NCBI GenBank assembly: GCA_002483445.1
Contig: DLHY01000142.1
Coordinates: forward strand, 1-64,000
DNA from: Blastocatellia bacterium UBA7656
GTDB taxonomy: Bacteria; Acidobacteriota; Blastocatellia; UBA7656
Reading direction: 5' to 3'
DNA: 64,000 nucleotides
Part shown: piece by piece, positions 1 to 8,854 of the stretch
How positions within the stretch are numbered: position 1 is the first letter of the stretch
How the letters are laid out: the number at the start of each line of letters is the position of its first letter
Translations under genes and position numbers: made by a program
The notes under the pieces: generated by a model
What the model was told of the DNA's origin: nothing
The model's input: only the letters and a program-made list of their open reading frames with translations
Databases searched by the model: none

Positions 1-404
1 AGCCTTAAGTTGACACCAATGCCGCCTGGTACCGCGGCCGGATCAGGATTATCGGCGTTGAGCCGGATTTGGCCCCGACGTTGACAAATGCGCTACAGGC
101 GGGCAAGCCCGTGGACAGTCTAGCCGACGGGATCGCTGCCGACTCACTGGCGCCCAAACGGGTCGGAGAATTAATGCTTCCGCAGGCGCAAGCCTACGTG
201 GAGCAGGTGGTACTGGTTACGGATAAAGCAATAAGGCAGGCGCAATCCGCACTGTGGCAGCAGTTACGGCTGGTGGCTGAACCGGGCGGAGCGGCGGCCT
301 GTGCCGCCCTGTTGTCAGGCCTTTACCGACCCAAAGCCAAGGAACGGGTGGGCATCCTCCTGTGCGGAGGTAACACTTCGGCAGTAGACTTCGGACGGCC
401 CTGA
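1..404 (+). pseudogene. C-terminal remnant of a threonine/serine dehydratase
   Basis: A frame open from base 9 to the TGA at 402-404 encodes the C-terminal third of a fold-type II PLP dehydratase: AAWYRGRIRIIGVEPD, SLAPKRVGEL, VAEPGGAAA and LLCGGNTSAVDF. An in-frame TAA at 6-8 stands where the glycine-rich PLP-phosphate loop should be. The PLP lysine and the N-terminal domain are missing, unless they lie out of frame before the window. About 130 of a usual 320 residues remain, so it cannot be an active enzyme as it stands. An intact but clearly different dehydratase follows 147 bases downstream, so this is not a tandem copy of that gene. The left window edge limits the interpretation. Confidence 0.75.
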
Positions 405-550
405 AATGGGTGCTTGATGAAGCAAATTATAAGATTAAGACCGCAGTTTTCTGCTGGGCGACTGATCGCAATTGCCCTCCGGAAATCTGAACCATTGATA
501 CTATAACTGACTAGATTCGAGACAACAATTGATCCCGCTCTGAATAATCT

Positions 551-1504
551 ATGCTGACTTTCAACGACACCCTCAAGGCATGTGACCGGTTGCGCGGTGT
601 GGCGCGCCGCACGCCCGTACTGACCTCGCGGCAGTTCAACGAGCAGGCTGGCTGCGAAGTCTATTTCAAGGCCGAGAATTTTCAGCGCACGGGAGCGTTC
701 AAATTCCGCGGCGCGTACAACAAAATCGCTTCGCTCACCGAAGAAGAGCGGCGACGCGGCATTCTCGCTTACTCTTCGGGCAATCACGCGCAGGCGACCG
801 CGCTCGCCTCCAGGCTCTTCGGCGTCCCGGCCACCATCGTCATGCCGCACGACGCGCCGCAGATGAAGGTGGCGGCGACGCGCGCTTACGGCGCTGAGGT
901 GGTATTTTACGATCGTTACCGCGAGAACCGCGAGGCGCTCGGCGAGCGCGTCTGCCGCGAGCGTGGGAGGACGCTTGTGCCTCCCTTCGACAACTATTTA
1001 GTAATGGCTGGCCAGGGCACGGTGGCGCTTGAACTGCTGGAAGATGTGCCGGAACTCGACTTCCTGCTCACCCCGTGCAGCGGCTGTGGACTGCTCGCCG
1101 GGTGCGCGACGGTGGCTAAACACTTACGACCTTCAATCCGCGTTTTCGGCGTCGAACCGGAAGCCGGCAACGATACCTGGCAATCATTGCGCAAAGGCGA
1201 GCGGGTCGAGATCGCGGTGCCCCGCACCATCGCCGACGCCTTGCAAACGCCCGTGGGCAGGCTGACCTTCCCAATTATCAAAGAATTGATCGAAGATGTA
1301 TTGTTAGTCCGCGACGAAGAGTTGATAGAGACCATTCGCTTTATGCTCGAACGGATGAAGGTATTGATTGAGCCGTCGGGTATAGCCGCCGCCGCTGCGG
1401 TGCGCCACAAAAAGTTTGACTTCACGGGTTGTCGCGTCGGGGTCGTGCTGTCGGGCGGCAACGTTGACCTGGTTAAGCTCGCGGGCTATTTGAAAGAGAC
1501 TTGA
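551..1504 (+). CDS. Threonine dehydratase / serine racemase-like PLP lyase
   Basis: A 317-residue fold-type II PLP enzyme that most likely deaminates threonine (or serine) to the 2-oxo acid. The PLP lysine is K51 in GAFKFRGAYN, the substrate loop is SSGNHAQ (75-81), and the C-terminal GVVLSGGNVDL closes the PLP pocket. There is no C-terminal ACT domain, so it is of the catabolic TdcB, serine racemase or threo-3-hydroxyaspartate lyase type rather than feedback-inhibited IlvA. The length is normal for this type. No strong ribosome binding site precedes the ATG. The family is certain; the preferred substrate cannot be read from sequence. Confidence 0.9.
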   Translation: MLTFNDTLKACDRLRGVARRTPVLTSRQFNEQAGCEVYFKAENFQRTGAFKFRGAYNKIASLTEEERRRGILAYSSGNHAQATALASRLFGVPATIVMPHDAPQMKVAATRAYGAEVVFYDRYRENREALGERVCRERGRTLVPPFDNYLVMAGQGTVALELLEDVPELDFLLTPCSGCGLLAGCATVAKHLRPSIRVFGVEPEAGNDTWQSLRKGERVEIAVPRTIADALQTPVGRLTFPIIKELIEDVLLVRDEELIETIRFMLERMKVLIEPSGIAAAAAVRHKKFDFTGCRVGVVLSGGNVDLVKLAGYLKET

Positions 1505-1603
1505 AAACTGAAGGCAGTCGCCCGATCAGCGACGCTGGCCTCCCGGCTCTCGCTGACAGATTGGGCGCGCCACCGACCCGTTTCCCACGAGGAAAGGTTT
1601 GCC

Positions 1604-1714
1604 ATGTCCTGGTTCAAACGCAAAGACGGCAAGATCGCGCAGATCACCGCGCCCGAAGAGGGCATGGTCAATACCGAAGGCATCTTCAAGAAATGTGAGA
1701 ATGAGGACGAATAA
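1604..1714 (+). pseudogene. accD: Truncated accD 5' stub (acetyl-CoA carboxylase beta subunit)
   Basis: A 36-codon frame with a good ribosome binding site (GAGGAAAG at 1589-1596). It starts MSWFKRKDGKIAQ and continues to TEGIFKKCEN, the characteristic N-terminus of AccD. The residues after CEN would normally open the first CxxC zinc pair, but here they change to EDE and a TAA stop. About 250 residues of carboxyltransferase domain are missing. The next gene is an unrelated decarboxylase. This looks like a breakpoint through accD; a functional accD must lie elsewhere. An independent micro-ORF is possible but would not explain the match. Confidence 0.65.
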
Positions 1715-1779
1715 AAAAGAGGATGAATAAAACCTGATTCGCCCGAAAACCAGATCATAAGGAGATGAAGTTCTTAGAT

Positions 1780-3219
1780 ATGAAAGAAGAAACACTTGAT
1801 CCAGAAAATTGGGAAGAATTGCGGCAGATCGGACATCAAATGGTCGATGATATGCTGGATTGGCTACAGACATTGCGTGATCGTCCCGTGTGGCAACCGG
1901 TGCCTGATGAGGTGAAAGCTCGGTTCCAGCAGAGGCTGCCTCTCGAAGCTCAAAACCTAAGAGAAGTTTACAAAGATTTTTTGACTGATGTGCTGCCATT
2001 TCCGAATGGCAACCAGCATCCCCGCTTTTGGGGCTGGGTGCATGGCACAAGCACGCCCTTTGGGATGTTGGCCGAGATGCTGGCGGCAGGGATGAATCCC
2101 CAAGTCGGGTTCGGCGAGCGTTCCGCCGTTTACGTGGAAAAACAGGTGATTGACTGGTGCAAGGAAATGCTCGGCTTTCCTTCCGAAGCGAGCGGCATTT
2201 TGGTGAGTGGCTGTACGATGGCTAATGTGACTGGATTGACTGTGGCCAGAAACGCCAAAGCCGGATTCAATGTGCAACAACAAGGCTTGCAAAACTCAAA
2301 TGCGAAAATGATGTTGTACGGCTCAAGCGAAACCCATAGTTCGATTCAAAAAGCGATTGAGGTTCTGGGGCTGGGCAATGAATCATTGCGGCGCATACCA
2401 GTTAATTCAGATTTCCGGATTGATCTGGCCGCGCTTAAAAAGGCCATTGCTGAAGATAGAGCCAAAGGGCTGAAGCCTTTTTGCGTCATCGGAAACGCTG
2501 GCACGGTCAACACAGGTGCTATTGATGATCTAAACGGTCTGGCTGATATCTGCGAAGCTGAAGATTTATGGTTTCACATTGACGGGGCGTTCGGCGCGCT
2601 GGCGGCTTTGTCGCCGCAATACCGCCCGGTCTTAAAGGGTATGGAACGCGCCGATTCGCTCGCCTTCAGTTTACATAAATGGACGTCGATGCCCTACGAA
2701 GTCGGCTGTGCTCTGATTCGCCACCCAGACAAACATCGCCAGTCTTTTTCCGCTACCGGCGCCTACCTGTTGCCGCTGTCACGGGGTGTGTCGAGCGGCA
2801 TCTGGTTTAGCGAATACGGCGTGCAGAGTTCGCGCGGGTTTCGCGCCTTAAAAGTTTGGCTGTCAATTAAAGAAAATGGCATAAACAAATACCGCCGCCT
2901 GATTGAACAGAATATCTCGCAGGCTGCGTATCTGGCCTCTTTAATCGAAGCGTCACCCGACCTTGAACTGCTTGCGCCGGTGCCGTTGAACGTAGTTTGT
3001 TTCAGATTCGTGAAGCGGAATCTGGCCGAAGATCAGCTTACGGAATTAAACAGAGAACTCCTGGTGCGCTTGCAGGAGAGCGGAATTGCCATTCCTACTT
3101 ACACAACCATCAAGGGGAAATTTGCCATCCGGTGTTCTGTTACCAATCACAGAAGCCGCCGCGAAGATTTCGATCTGCTGATTGAGAATGTGATTAAGAT
3201 CGGCAAAGAGATTACTTGA
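1780..3219 (+). CDS. Group II PLP-dependent amino acid decarboxylase
   Basis: About 479 residues of the aromatic-amino-acid/glutamate decarboxylase family. It has a substrate-side QHPRFWGW segment, the PLP-stacking His in SSETHSS, the PLP Asp in HIDGAFGA, and the Schiff-base Lys in FSLHKWTSMP (about residue 300). The reaction is decarboxylation of an amino acid to an amine; which one is not evident. The ATG at 1765 abuts the AAGGAG at 1759-1764, leaving no spacer, so the ATG at 1780 is preferred. It sits immediately after the accD stub, and its codon use looks more AT-rich than its neighbours, suggesting acquisition. A second, divergent member lies at 22748-24160. Confidence 0.9.
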   Translation: MKEETLDPENWEELRQIGHQMVDDMLDWLQTLRDRPVWQPVPDEVKARFQQRLPLEAQNLREVYKDFLTDVLPFPNGNQHPRFWGWVHGTSTPFGMLAEMLAAGMNPQVGFGERSAVYVEKQVIDWCKEMLGFPSEASGILVSGCTMANVTGLTVARNAKAGFNVQQQGLQNSNAKMMLYGSSETHSSIQKAIEVLGLGNESLRRIPVNSDFRIDLAALKKAIAEDRAKGLKPFCVIGNAGTVNTGAIDDLNGLADICEAEDLWFHIDGAFGALAALSPQYRPVLKGMERADSLAFSLHKWTSMPYEVGCALIRHPDKHRQSFSATGAYLLPLSRGVSSGIWFSEYGVQSSRGFRALKVWLSIKENGINKYRRLIEQNISQAAYLASLIEASPDLELLAPVPLNVVCFRFVKRNLAEDQLTELNRELLVRLQESGIAIPTYTTIKGKFAIRCSVTNHRSRREDFDLLIENVIKIGKEIT

Positions 3220-3272
3220 TCGAAATCCTCGCTGGGTATGGCAATGAATCCTTGTTTCTTCGTTTTCCTGGA

Positions 3273-3611
3273 TTAATGCAGAGTCGTTCCAAGATACTCT
3301 TCGACCGTCAGCCCCACGCGGTTGAAAAACTGATCGGACATCGATGGTATGTCATCGATGGTTTCGTCGAGCGCGATTCGTTCGACTCTCCACATCGGAA
3401 AGAAAACCTGCGTCAACCCGATGTTGCGCTCTCCCCGGATTATCATCTGAACCCAGTCATCGAAAGTATTCAGGTCTATCCCGCGCAGAAACACGCCCGC
3501 AGCATCAAGCCCCCTGAGCAGCCCCCAGAGCTTTTCCCGCGGGCTGTGAAGATAAACAATCACGGGCGAACCGGGAAGCAGCCCTGTGGGGTAATCGTGA
3601 TAATCACTCAT
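3273..3611 (-). CDS. Conserved hypothetical protein downstream of thiolase
   Basis: A 112-residue soluble protein, start MSDYHDYPTG. It begins 25 bases after the thiolase stop on the same strand, so it is probably co-transcribed. The central stretch VIVYLHSPREKLWGLL then GVFLRGIDL reads like an Sm-like small beta-barrel (strand, turn, modified strand), but this is only an impression. There is no signal peptide, membrane segment or metal site. I do not recognise a function. Confidence 0.7.
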   Translation of the reverse strand: MSDYHDYPTGLLPGSPVIVYLHSPREKLWGLLRGLDAAGVFLRGIDLNTFDDWVQMIIRGERNIGLTQVFFPMWRVERIALDETIDDIPSMSDQFFNRVGLTVEEYLGTTLH

Positions 3612-3636
3612 AACATCTCTCCGTCGATGGAATCCG

Positions 3637-4818
3637 TCATCGCTCGACGATCATTGCGATGCCCTGACCGCCGCCTATGCACAAAGCGGCAAGCCCGCGA
3701 TGCGCATCCCTCTTCTTCATTTCATAAAACAGAGTCACAAGTATTCGCGCGCCGCTCGCGCCTATCGGGTGACCGAGAGCTATAGCCCCGCCGTCGACGT
3801 TTACGCGCGAAGGATCGATGCCGAGTTTATCAATCACGCTGAGACTCTGAGACGCGAATGCTTCGTTAAGCTCGAAAAGATCGATGTCGCCGATTTGCAA
3901 TCCGGCTTTTTCCAAAGCGCGCTCGATTGCAGGCACAGGCCCCAGGCCCATCAAGCGCGGAGCGACGCCCGCCGACGCATAAGAAATTATTTCAGCCACA
4001 GGCACAAGCTCCATCAGTCGGGCGCGCTCGCGGCTTGCAACTACCAGAGCCGCCGCGCCATCATTTATTCCTGAAGCATTGCCCGCTGTCACCGTTCCCG
4101 CATCTTTCAAAAATGCCGGACGCAGCCGCGAAAGATTTTCAACCGTAGTCCCCGCCCTCGGATGTTCGTCGGTCTTGAAAGCCAAAGGCTCGCCTTTCTT
4201 CTGCGGTATCATCACAGGAACTATTTCGTCATCGAATCGCCCTGATGCGATAGCCTCCGCGGCGCGGCGTTGACTTTCAGCCGCGAATGCGTCCTGAGCT
4301 TCGCGAGTGATTCCAAATTCAGCCGCGATGTTTTCAGCCGTCACTCCCATGTGACAATGAGCCATCGCGCAGGTCAATCCTTCGCTCACCATGTAATCCG
4401 TGATCTGACCGTTGCCCATGCGATAGCCCCACCGCGCTTCGGTGAGCAGATAGGGCGCGCGGCTCATCGCTTCCATCCCTCCCGCGACTATGAGATCGGC
4501 GTCGCCCGCCGCGATTGCCTGAGCCGCCAAAGCCACTGCTTTCAATCCCGACCCGCACACTTTGTTGACCGTAAACGAAGGAACGCTTTCAGGGATGCGC
4601 GCGGCGATTGCCGACTGACGCGCAGCGTTCATACCCGCGCCCGCCTGAAGCACATTGCCCATGATCACTTCGTCAATCGAATCTCCATCGATGCCCGCGC
4701 GACTCATCGCGCCCTCGATGGCCACTCGCCCAAGCTCCGTTACAGGAATGTCGCGAAGTGCGCCGCCGAAAGTTCCAATAGCCGTCCTCGCCCCGCTTAA
4801 TATGATTGCTCTGCTCAT
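3637..4818 (-). CDS. Acetyl-CoA acetyltransferase (thiolase)
   Basis: A 393-residue thiolase catalysing reversible condensation of two acetyl-CoA to acetoacetyl-CoA, or thiolysis of 3-ketoacyl-CoA. The nucleophilic Cys88 lies in VNKVCGSGLKAV. Also present are ELNEAFA, the His of GGAIALGHPIGASGARI and the second Cys in CIGGGQG near the C-terminus. Full length is normal. GGAGG precedes the ATG. It heads a two-gene unit with the small protein at 3273-3611. A heptanucleotide repeat block (4833-4937) sits directly upstream of the ribosome binding site. A 3-hydroxybutyryl-CoA dehydrogenase elsewhere in the window (55628-56518) would act on its product. Confidence 0.95.
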   Translation of the reverse strand: MSRAIILSGARTAIGTFGGALRDIPVTELGRVAIEGAMSRAGIDGDSIDEVIMGNVLQAGAGMNAARQSAIAARIPESVPSFTVNKVCGSGLKAVALAAQAIAAGDADLIVAGGMEAMSRAPYLLTEARWGYRMGNGQITDYMVSEGLTCAMAHCHMGVTAENIAAEFGITREAQDAFAAESQRRAAEAIASGRFDDEIVPVMIPQKKGEPLAFKTDEHPRAGTTVENLSRLRPAFLKDAGTVTAGNASGINDGAAALVVASRERARLMELVPVAEIISYASAGVAPRLMGLGPVPAIERALEKAGLQIGDIDLFELNEAFASQSLSVIDKLGIDPSRVNVDGGAIALGHPIGASGARILVTLFYEMKKRDAHRGLAALCIGGGQGIAMIVER

Positions 4819-4832
4819 AAGCCTCCGAAATA

Positions 4833-4937
4833 AGTCTGGAGTCTGGAGTCGAGAGTCTGGAGTCAGAATAAAAAGGGAAGTCAGCGCGAAGCGCCTCCGC
4901 TTTCATTCTGACTTCTGACTCCTGACTTCTGACTTCT
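4833..4937. repeat. Heptanucleotide repeat blocks, families A (AGTCTGG) and B (CTGACTT)
   Basis: Bases 4833-4864 carry period-7 AGTCTGG units. Bases 4905-4937 carry four to five CTGACTT/CTGACTC units, whose complement appears partly at 4859-4885, giving hairpin potential. The block fills the gap between the start of the thiolase and the end of the lipoprotein gene, both on the minus strand. Family A recurs at four other sites in this window. Confidence 0.85.
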
Positions 4938-5604
4938 ATCTTCCCACTACTCTCACCTCATCGAACGCCTGACCGTTTTGCGCGTAACAAAACAGGCCCA
5001 CTTTGCCGCGACTGATCGAACTGTCTTTCATCTCGAAAAGTTCGCGGCCATCAACCCGCGCCCGAATGGTTTCGCCCGTGACTTCCACTTCGATCAACAT
5101 TTCAGAGCCGACTTTATAGCCGCGCCCGCTCGACCAGATTTCAGTGTAGTCGGCTCCATTTCTTCTGTCCAATCTGGTGAGAGGCCCGCCGTTCAGCCCG
5201 TCATTGATGAAGAGCAGGCGATAGAAATTTCGGGCATCCTGAAATCGAAACACGACACCGAATCCATCGCCGTCTTCAGGCTGCGCTTTGACCGTGAGGA
5301 GGTAATCGCTCCAACCGGCGTTGCCTGCGACTAGAAATGTTCCGTACCAGCGACCGAGAAAATCTCCGCGCCTGCCCCAGATATTGCTGCGCTGATGCAG
5401 CCAGCCGTCCGATTCGACCTCCCACCGCGATGGCCCTTCAACCGTGTCGGGGTCATCGATTACGGTCCAGTTTCTAAGTTTGTCGTCGTGAAATCGCTCG
5501 TCGAGCAAAACGCCTTTGCAAGCTGAGAGCAGGCACAACGTCGCCGCGAGCGCAATCAATGACAATCGTCGCGGTGTGAAGCGATCAGAGATGAGCCAGT
5601 TCAT
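4936..5604 (-). CDS. Lipoprotein with a concanavalin/LamG-like domain
   Basis: A 222-residue protein with an N-terminal export signal (basic TPRRLSL, then a hydrophobic stretch) and a lipobox LLSAC, predicting acylation at Cys29. The rest is beta-rich, with W.. and F.. patterns (GFGVVFRFQDARNFYRLLF, GKVGLFCYAQNGQAFDEVRV) typical of the concanavalin-like jelly roll also seen in DUF1080-type glycan-related proteins. No catalytic residues can be assigned; a glycan- or matrix-binding envelope role is an inference. Its ATG overlaps the end of the upstream phosphatase gene by 20 bases, so the two are probably translationally coupled. Confidence 0.8.
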   Translation of the reverse strand: MNWLISDRFTPRRLSLIALAATLCLLSACKGVLLDERFHDDKLRNWTVIDDPDTVEGPSRWEVESDGWLHQRSNIWGRRGDFLGRWYGTFLVAGNAGWSDYLLTVKAQPEDGDGFGVVFRFQDARNFYRLLFINDGLNGGPLTRLDRRNGADYTEIWSSGRGYKVGSEMLIEVEVTGETIRARVDGRELFEMKDSSISRGKVGLFCYAQNGQAFDEVRVVGR

Positions 5605-6334
5605 TGCTGAAGGAAGGTTTGAGCGATTTGAGGCGCTCGACTTCGGTCACGCCCGAAGGATGCGCCTGATAGAGGGTGAAGCTTTCGACCTGAATGCACG
5701 AAAGCGGGCTGTCCTCCTCGCCGCTCGTGTCTATGCCGACGCAGCCGCCGTGAATGTAAATGGAAAATCTGCGCTGGCGACGCTCGCGCGGAAGGTATTG
5801 CGTGGGCGTGTGGCCGAAGAAGCAAAGCTTGCCTTCGTATCCTTTATAGAAATCCATATCGCGCGTCCACAGCAAAACGTCCGGGTCGGTTTCGGAAGGA
5901 TGCTCGCCGGGAACCAGTCCGGCGTGAACGTAGATGGCCTGCTCGTCTTCGTGAAAGAATGGAAGGCTGCGGAGGAATTCTTCGTGATCTTCGGGTATGC
6001 GAATATCGGAGATGTCTTCAAGCTCGCGGAGGTCCAAACCATAGGATTCGATTGTCTTTATGCCGCCGTTTTCCGGGATGAGCCATTGAAGGTCCTGATA
6101 ATCGAGGCAATCGAGGAGCATCTGCTCATGATTGCCGCGGAGGACTATCATATTGGGATTCGCTTCGATCATATCCATTACGCGCTCTACGACTGCCTTT
6201 GCGTCAGGGCCGCGGTCGATGAGGTCGCCGAGCAGAATTATCTTATCGGTCTTTATATCCCACGGGACATCGCATATCAGTTGATCGAGCAGTTCAGGCC
6301 GCGCATGAATGTCCCCGATGACGAAAGTTTTCAT
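5585..6334 (-). CDS. Metallophosphoesterase (PPP-type Ser/Thr phosphatase family)
   Basis: A 249-residue calcineurin-like phosphoesterase with all metal and catalytic motifs: GDIHA (7-11), GDLIDRGPDA, the GNHE of VLRGNHEQM, the HAGLVPG histidine and the FGHTP histidine. This set is typical of bacterial PPP-family protein phosphatases or diadenosine tetraphosphatases. The frame is open for 27 more codons upstream, but the family N-terminus begins MKTFVIGDIH, so the ATG at 6334 is chosen. The downstream lipoprotein gene overlaps it. Confidence 0.9.
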   Translation of the reverse strand: MKTFVIGDIHARPELLDQLICDVPWDIKTDKIILLGDLIDRGPDAKAVVERVMDMIEANPNMIVLRGNHEQMLLDCLDYQDLQWLIPENGGIKTIESYGLDLRELEDISDIRIPEDHEEFLRSLPFFHEDEQAIYVHAGLVPGEHPSETDPDVLLWTRDMDFYKGYEGKLCFFGHTPTQYLPRERRQRRFSIYIHGGCVGIDTSGEEDSPLSCIQVESFTLYQAHPSGVTEVERLKSLKPSFSNELAHL

Positions 6335-6564
6335 AAAACACCCGAATCTATGAAAGCGCATACGAGGCTTTGAAGCAAGCCTTTTGGGAGAACCGCGAAG
6401 GCTTGAACTTAACAAACCGCAGGAGCGCGGACAAGGGCTGATGAGCGGGCATTGATCGTGCGCGAGGCATTCGTTACTTATGTGATGAAAACGCGGAAAC
6501 GAGAATTAAACAATGCGCGCAGTTTCTTCGTACACAATCGCTGAATCAGGAGATCAAACCAACT

Positions 6565-7296
6565 ATGAAAGAATACGATATTTCAACCTATGGCGAACGA
6601 GCGGCTGCGTCTTACGACGCGATGTACCCGACTTATGATGAAGCGATGATCGCTACTCTGGCAAAACTTGCCCGCGGGGGGCGCGCGCTTGAGCTTGGCA
6701 TAGGCACCGGGCGCATAGCCGTGCCGCTTGTGGAGAAGGGAATCGAAGTTCACGGCATCGATGCTTCGCCTTTGATGATAGAACAACTTCGCGCTAAATC
6801 AGGTGGAGAAAACATACCCGTCACAATCGGCAATTTCGCCGATGTCGCAGCCAGCGGCGAATACAATCTGATCTACGTCGTATTCAACACGTTCTTCGCA
6901 CTGCTTACTCAGGAGGAACAGACGCACTGCTTCGAGAATGTGGCGCGGCGTCTCACTTCCGAGGGCGTTTTCGTGATAGAAGCGTTCGTGCCTGACCTCA
7001 CGCGCTTCCTCGGCAATCAGACTACGCGCGCCATTCAGGTGACGTTGGAGAGAGTAAAACTCGATATCACAATGCTCGACTCCGTGAGTCAGCGCATCAC
7101 GGGCCAGCACGTTCATATAACGGAGCAGGGAATCAAACTTTTTCCCATACAGCTTCGATATGCGTGGCCGTCAGAGATGGATTTGATGGCTCGCCTCGCG
7201 GGACTCGAACTGAAACACAGATGGGAAGACTGGACGGGCAGGCCGTTCACCACGGAAAGCCAGAAACATATTTCCGTCTACGAACGGGCAGTTTAG
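6565..7296 (+). CDS. Class I SAM-dependent methyltransferase
   Basis: A 243-residue Rossmann methyltransferase. Motif I is ALELGIGTGRIAVPL (about 38-52), followed by the acidic residue of IDASPLMIEQL. The motif IV region is YNLIYVVFNTFFALLTQEEQ and is followed by a C-terminal beta-rich lid. The N-terminus (YDAMYPTYDE) is typical of this group. It probably acts on a small molecule; the substrate is unknown. CAGGAG lies 11 bases before the ATG. It converges with tyrA 11 bases later. Confidence 0.88.
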   Translation: MKEYDISTYGERAAASYDAMYPTYDEAMIATLAKLARGGRALELGIGTGRIAVPLVEKGIEVHGIDASPLMIEQLRAKSGGENIPVTIGNFADVAASGEYNLIYVVFNTFFALLTQEEQTHCFENVARRLTSEGVFVIEAFVPDLTRFLGNQTTRAIQVTLERVKLDITMLDSVSQRITGQHVHITEQGIKLFPIQLRYAWPSEMDLMARLAGLELKHRWEDWTGRPFTTESQKHISVYERAV

Positions 7297-7307
7297 TTTC
7301 CGAGATA

Positions 7308-8171
7308 TCAACTGTGATTCATCCGCCGCACAAACGCATTGGCTTTTTCAAAAGCATCGCGCGCCCTCTCCGTGTCGCCTGACGTGACTGCTTGGCGAAG
7401 GGATTCTATCTCGCTCACGACTTCGCCGAGAGCCGAGGCTATCTCATCCGCATTCGTTCGAAGTATGTCTTCCCACACGCTCCAATGACTCGCGGCAAGT
7501 CGCGTCATATCTGCAAGCCCGCGGCCTGAAAGCTTCGTCGCATCTTCTCCCGCGACTTTCGAGAGAGCCGAGGCCAGCGCAGTCGAAATCAACTGTGGCG
7601 CGTGGCTCACCCGCGCAACGATCCGGTCGTGATCCGTGGCTGTGAGAAACACGGGCCTGGCTCCGATGGCGCGAATCGCGCGAACGACTTTATCGATTGC
7701 TTCGGCATGAGACGTTTTTTCTTCATCGATCACGATTGCATAAGGCGCATTTGCGAACAGGTCGGCGTCGGCAAATTCGACTCCGGCGTTATGGCTTCCA
7801 GCCATGGGATGCCCGCCGATGAAAATGATTTCACTGGAAAGATGCTCGCGCGCCGTTTTGATTATCTCGCGTTTCGAGCTTCCTGCATCGGTGATGATCG
7901 CGCCGGGTTTTATCAAATTTCCAGGTCTGCTCAGAAACTCGATGATGCCGCCTACGGGCGCAGCAAGATAAATCAGATCGGCTTCGCACCTCGAATTGCT
8001 ATCAAAAGATTCCTCCGCCGAATCGATGATGCCGCGCGCGAGAGCTTCATCGAGCGAATGCCCGCCGTTCCAGCCTGTGATTTTTTCGCAGAATCCGGCG
8101 CGACGGGCGGCCAGAGCGAAAGAGCCGCCGATGAGTCCTGCGCCGATGACTGTGATGTTGGGGAATAGCAT
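7308..8171 (-). CDS. tyrA: Prephenate dehydrogenase
   Basis: A 287-residue enzyme converting prephenate and NAD(P)+ to 4-hydroxyphenylpyruvate in tyrosine synthesis. The N-terminal dinucleotide-binding fold begins ITVIGAGLIGGSFALAARRAG. The family GGHPMAGSHNAGVEFAD motif carries the substrate histidine, and the C-terminal half is all-helical. There is no fused mutase or ACT domain. It is the last gene of a minus-strand unit with a Uma2 protein, DAHP synthase and chorismate mutase, that is, the entry, branch point and tyrosine arm of the aromatic pathway. Confidence 0.95.
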   Translation of the reverse strand: MLFPNITVIGAGLIGGSFALAARRAGFCEKITGWNGGHSLDEALARGIIDSAEESFDSNSRCEADLIYLAAPVGGIIEFLSRPGNLIKPGAIITDAGSSKREIIKTAREHLSSEIIFIGGHPMAGSHNAGVEFADADLFANAPYAIVIDEEKTSHAEAIDKVVRAIRAIGARPVFLTATDHDRIVARVSHAPQLISTALASALSKVAGEDATKLSGRGLADMTRLAASHWSVWEDILRTNADEIASALGEVVSEIESLRQAVTSGDTERARDAFEKANAFVRRMNHS

Positions 8172-8217
8172 AGAAACGATGAGACGGGAGAGAGGATTAA
8201 CCTGTCCTGAGATCAGT

Positions 8218-8778
8218 TCAAGTCCTGAAAATGCTTTCGACTTTGCAACTCAACCCTGGCAGCACAGAAGACGTTAGATCATCTTCTTCCGCGAATCGGG
8301 CTTGCAGCTTGAGTGTTTGCCCCGCGAGGACGTAAACCTCAACCGTGCGTTTCGCCGGGTCGACTATCCAATACTCTCTCACGCCATACTTGCCATATAA
8401 TTGTCGCTTGGCTGTGCGATCACGCCGTTCGTTTTCGGCTCCCGGCGACATTATCTCTATCACAAGATCGGGAGCGCCCGTGATTCGGTCTCCCGTTGCA
8501 ATCTCATCCCGCCGCTCGTGGCTTATGAAAACCAGATCGGGGATGACGCCATTGAAGTCGCTGAAGATTATTCCCGGTGTGGTTATGACTTCGCCGACAG
8601 GGTTCTGATCAAGATAATTTCTCAAAGCGGCAAATATGTTGCCAGATATTCGCTGATGATTGAGGCTTGGCGCGCGAGACACAAAAAGCTCTCCTTCGAT
8701 GATTTCATAACGATTGCCATCATCAGGCATAGCATCAAGGTCGCTTACTGTTAGAAGCGGTTCGATCTGAACGCTCAT
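8218..8778 (-). CDS. Uma2 family (DUF820) putative endonuclease
   Basis: A 186-residue PD-(D/E)xK-like protein of the Uma2 family. It has YEIIEGEL near the N-terminus, PDLVFISHER, then the core PDLVIEIMSPGAENERRDR with the catalytic-type Asp and Glu, then KYGVREYWIVDP. Such genes are abundant in cyanobacteria, Chloroflexi and acidobacteria; their function is not established. It lies inside the aromatic operon, 46 bases upstream of tyrA and 76 bases after aroF, with no sign of a separate promoter. Confidence 0.88.
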   Translation of the reverse strand: MSVQIEPLLTVSDLDAMPDDGNRYEIIEGELFVSRAPSLNHQRISGNIFAALRNYLDQNPVGEVITTPGIIFSDFNGVIPDLVFISHERRDEIATGDRITGAPDLVIEIMSPGAENERRDRTAKRQLYGKYGVREYWIVDPAKRTVEVYVLAGQTLKLQARFAEEDDLTSSVLPGLSCKVESIFRT

Positions 8779-8854
8779 AATACCTCCGCACTGCCGCTAA
8801 TTCTAGCACATCATCTTTGCGCCACAACCCCTGTATAGCGCAGCGAACCGCCCC

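Noticed and set aside
5516..6373. Open frame of 285 codons on the plus strand opposite the metallophosphoesterase
   Set aside because: The minus strand has all catalytic motifs of a known family; the plus frame has none.
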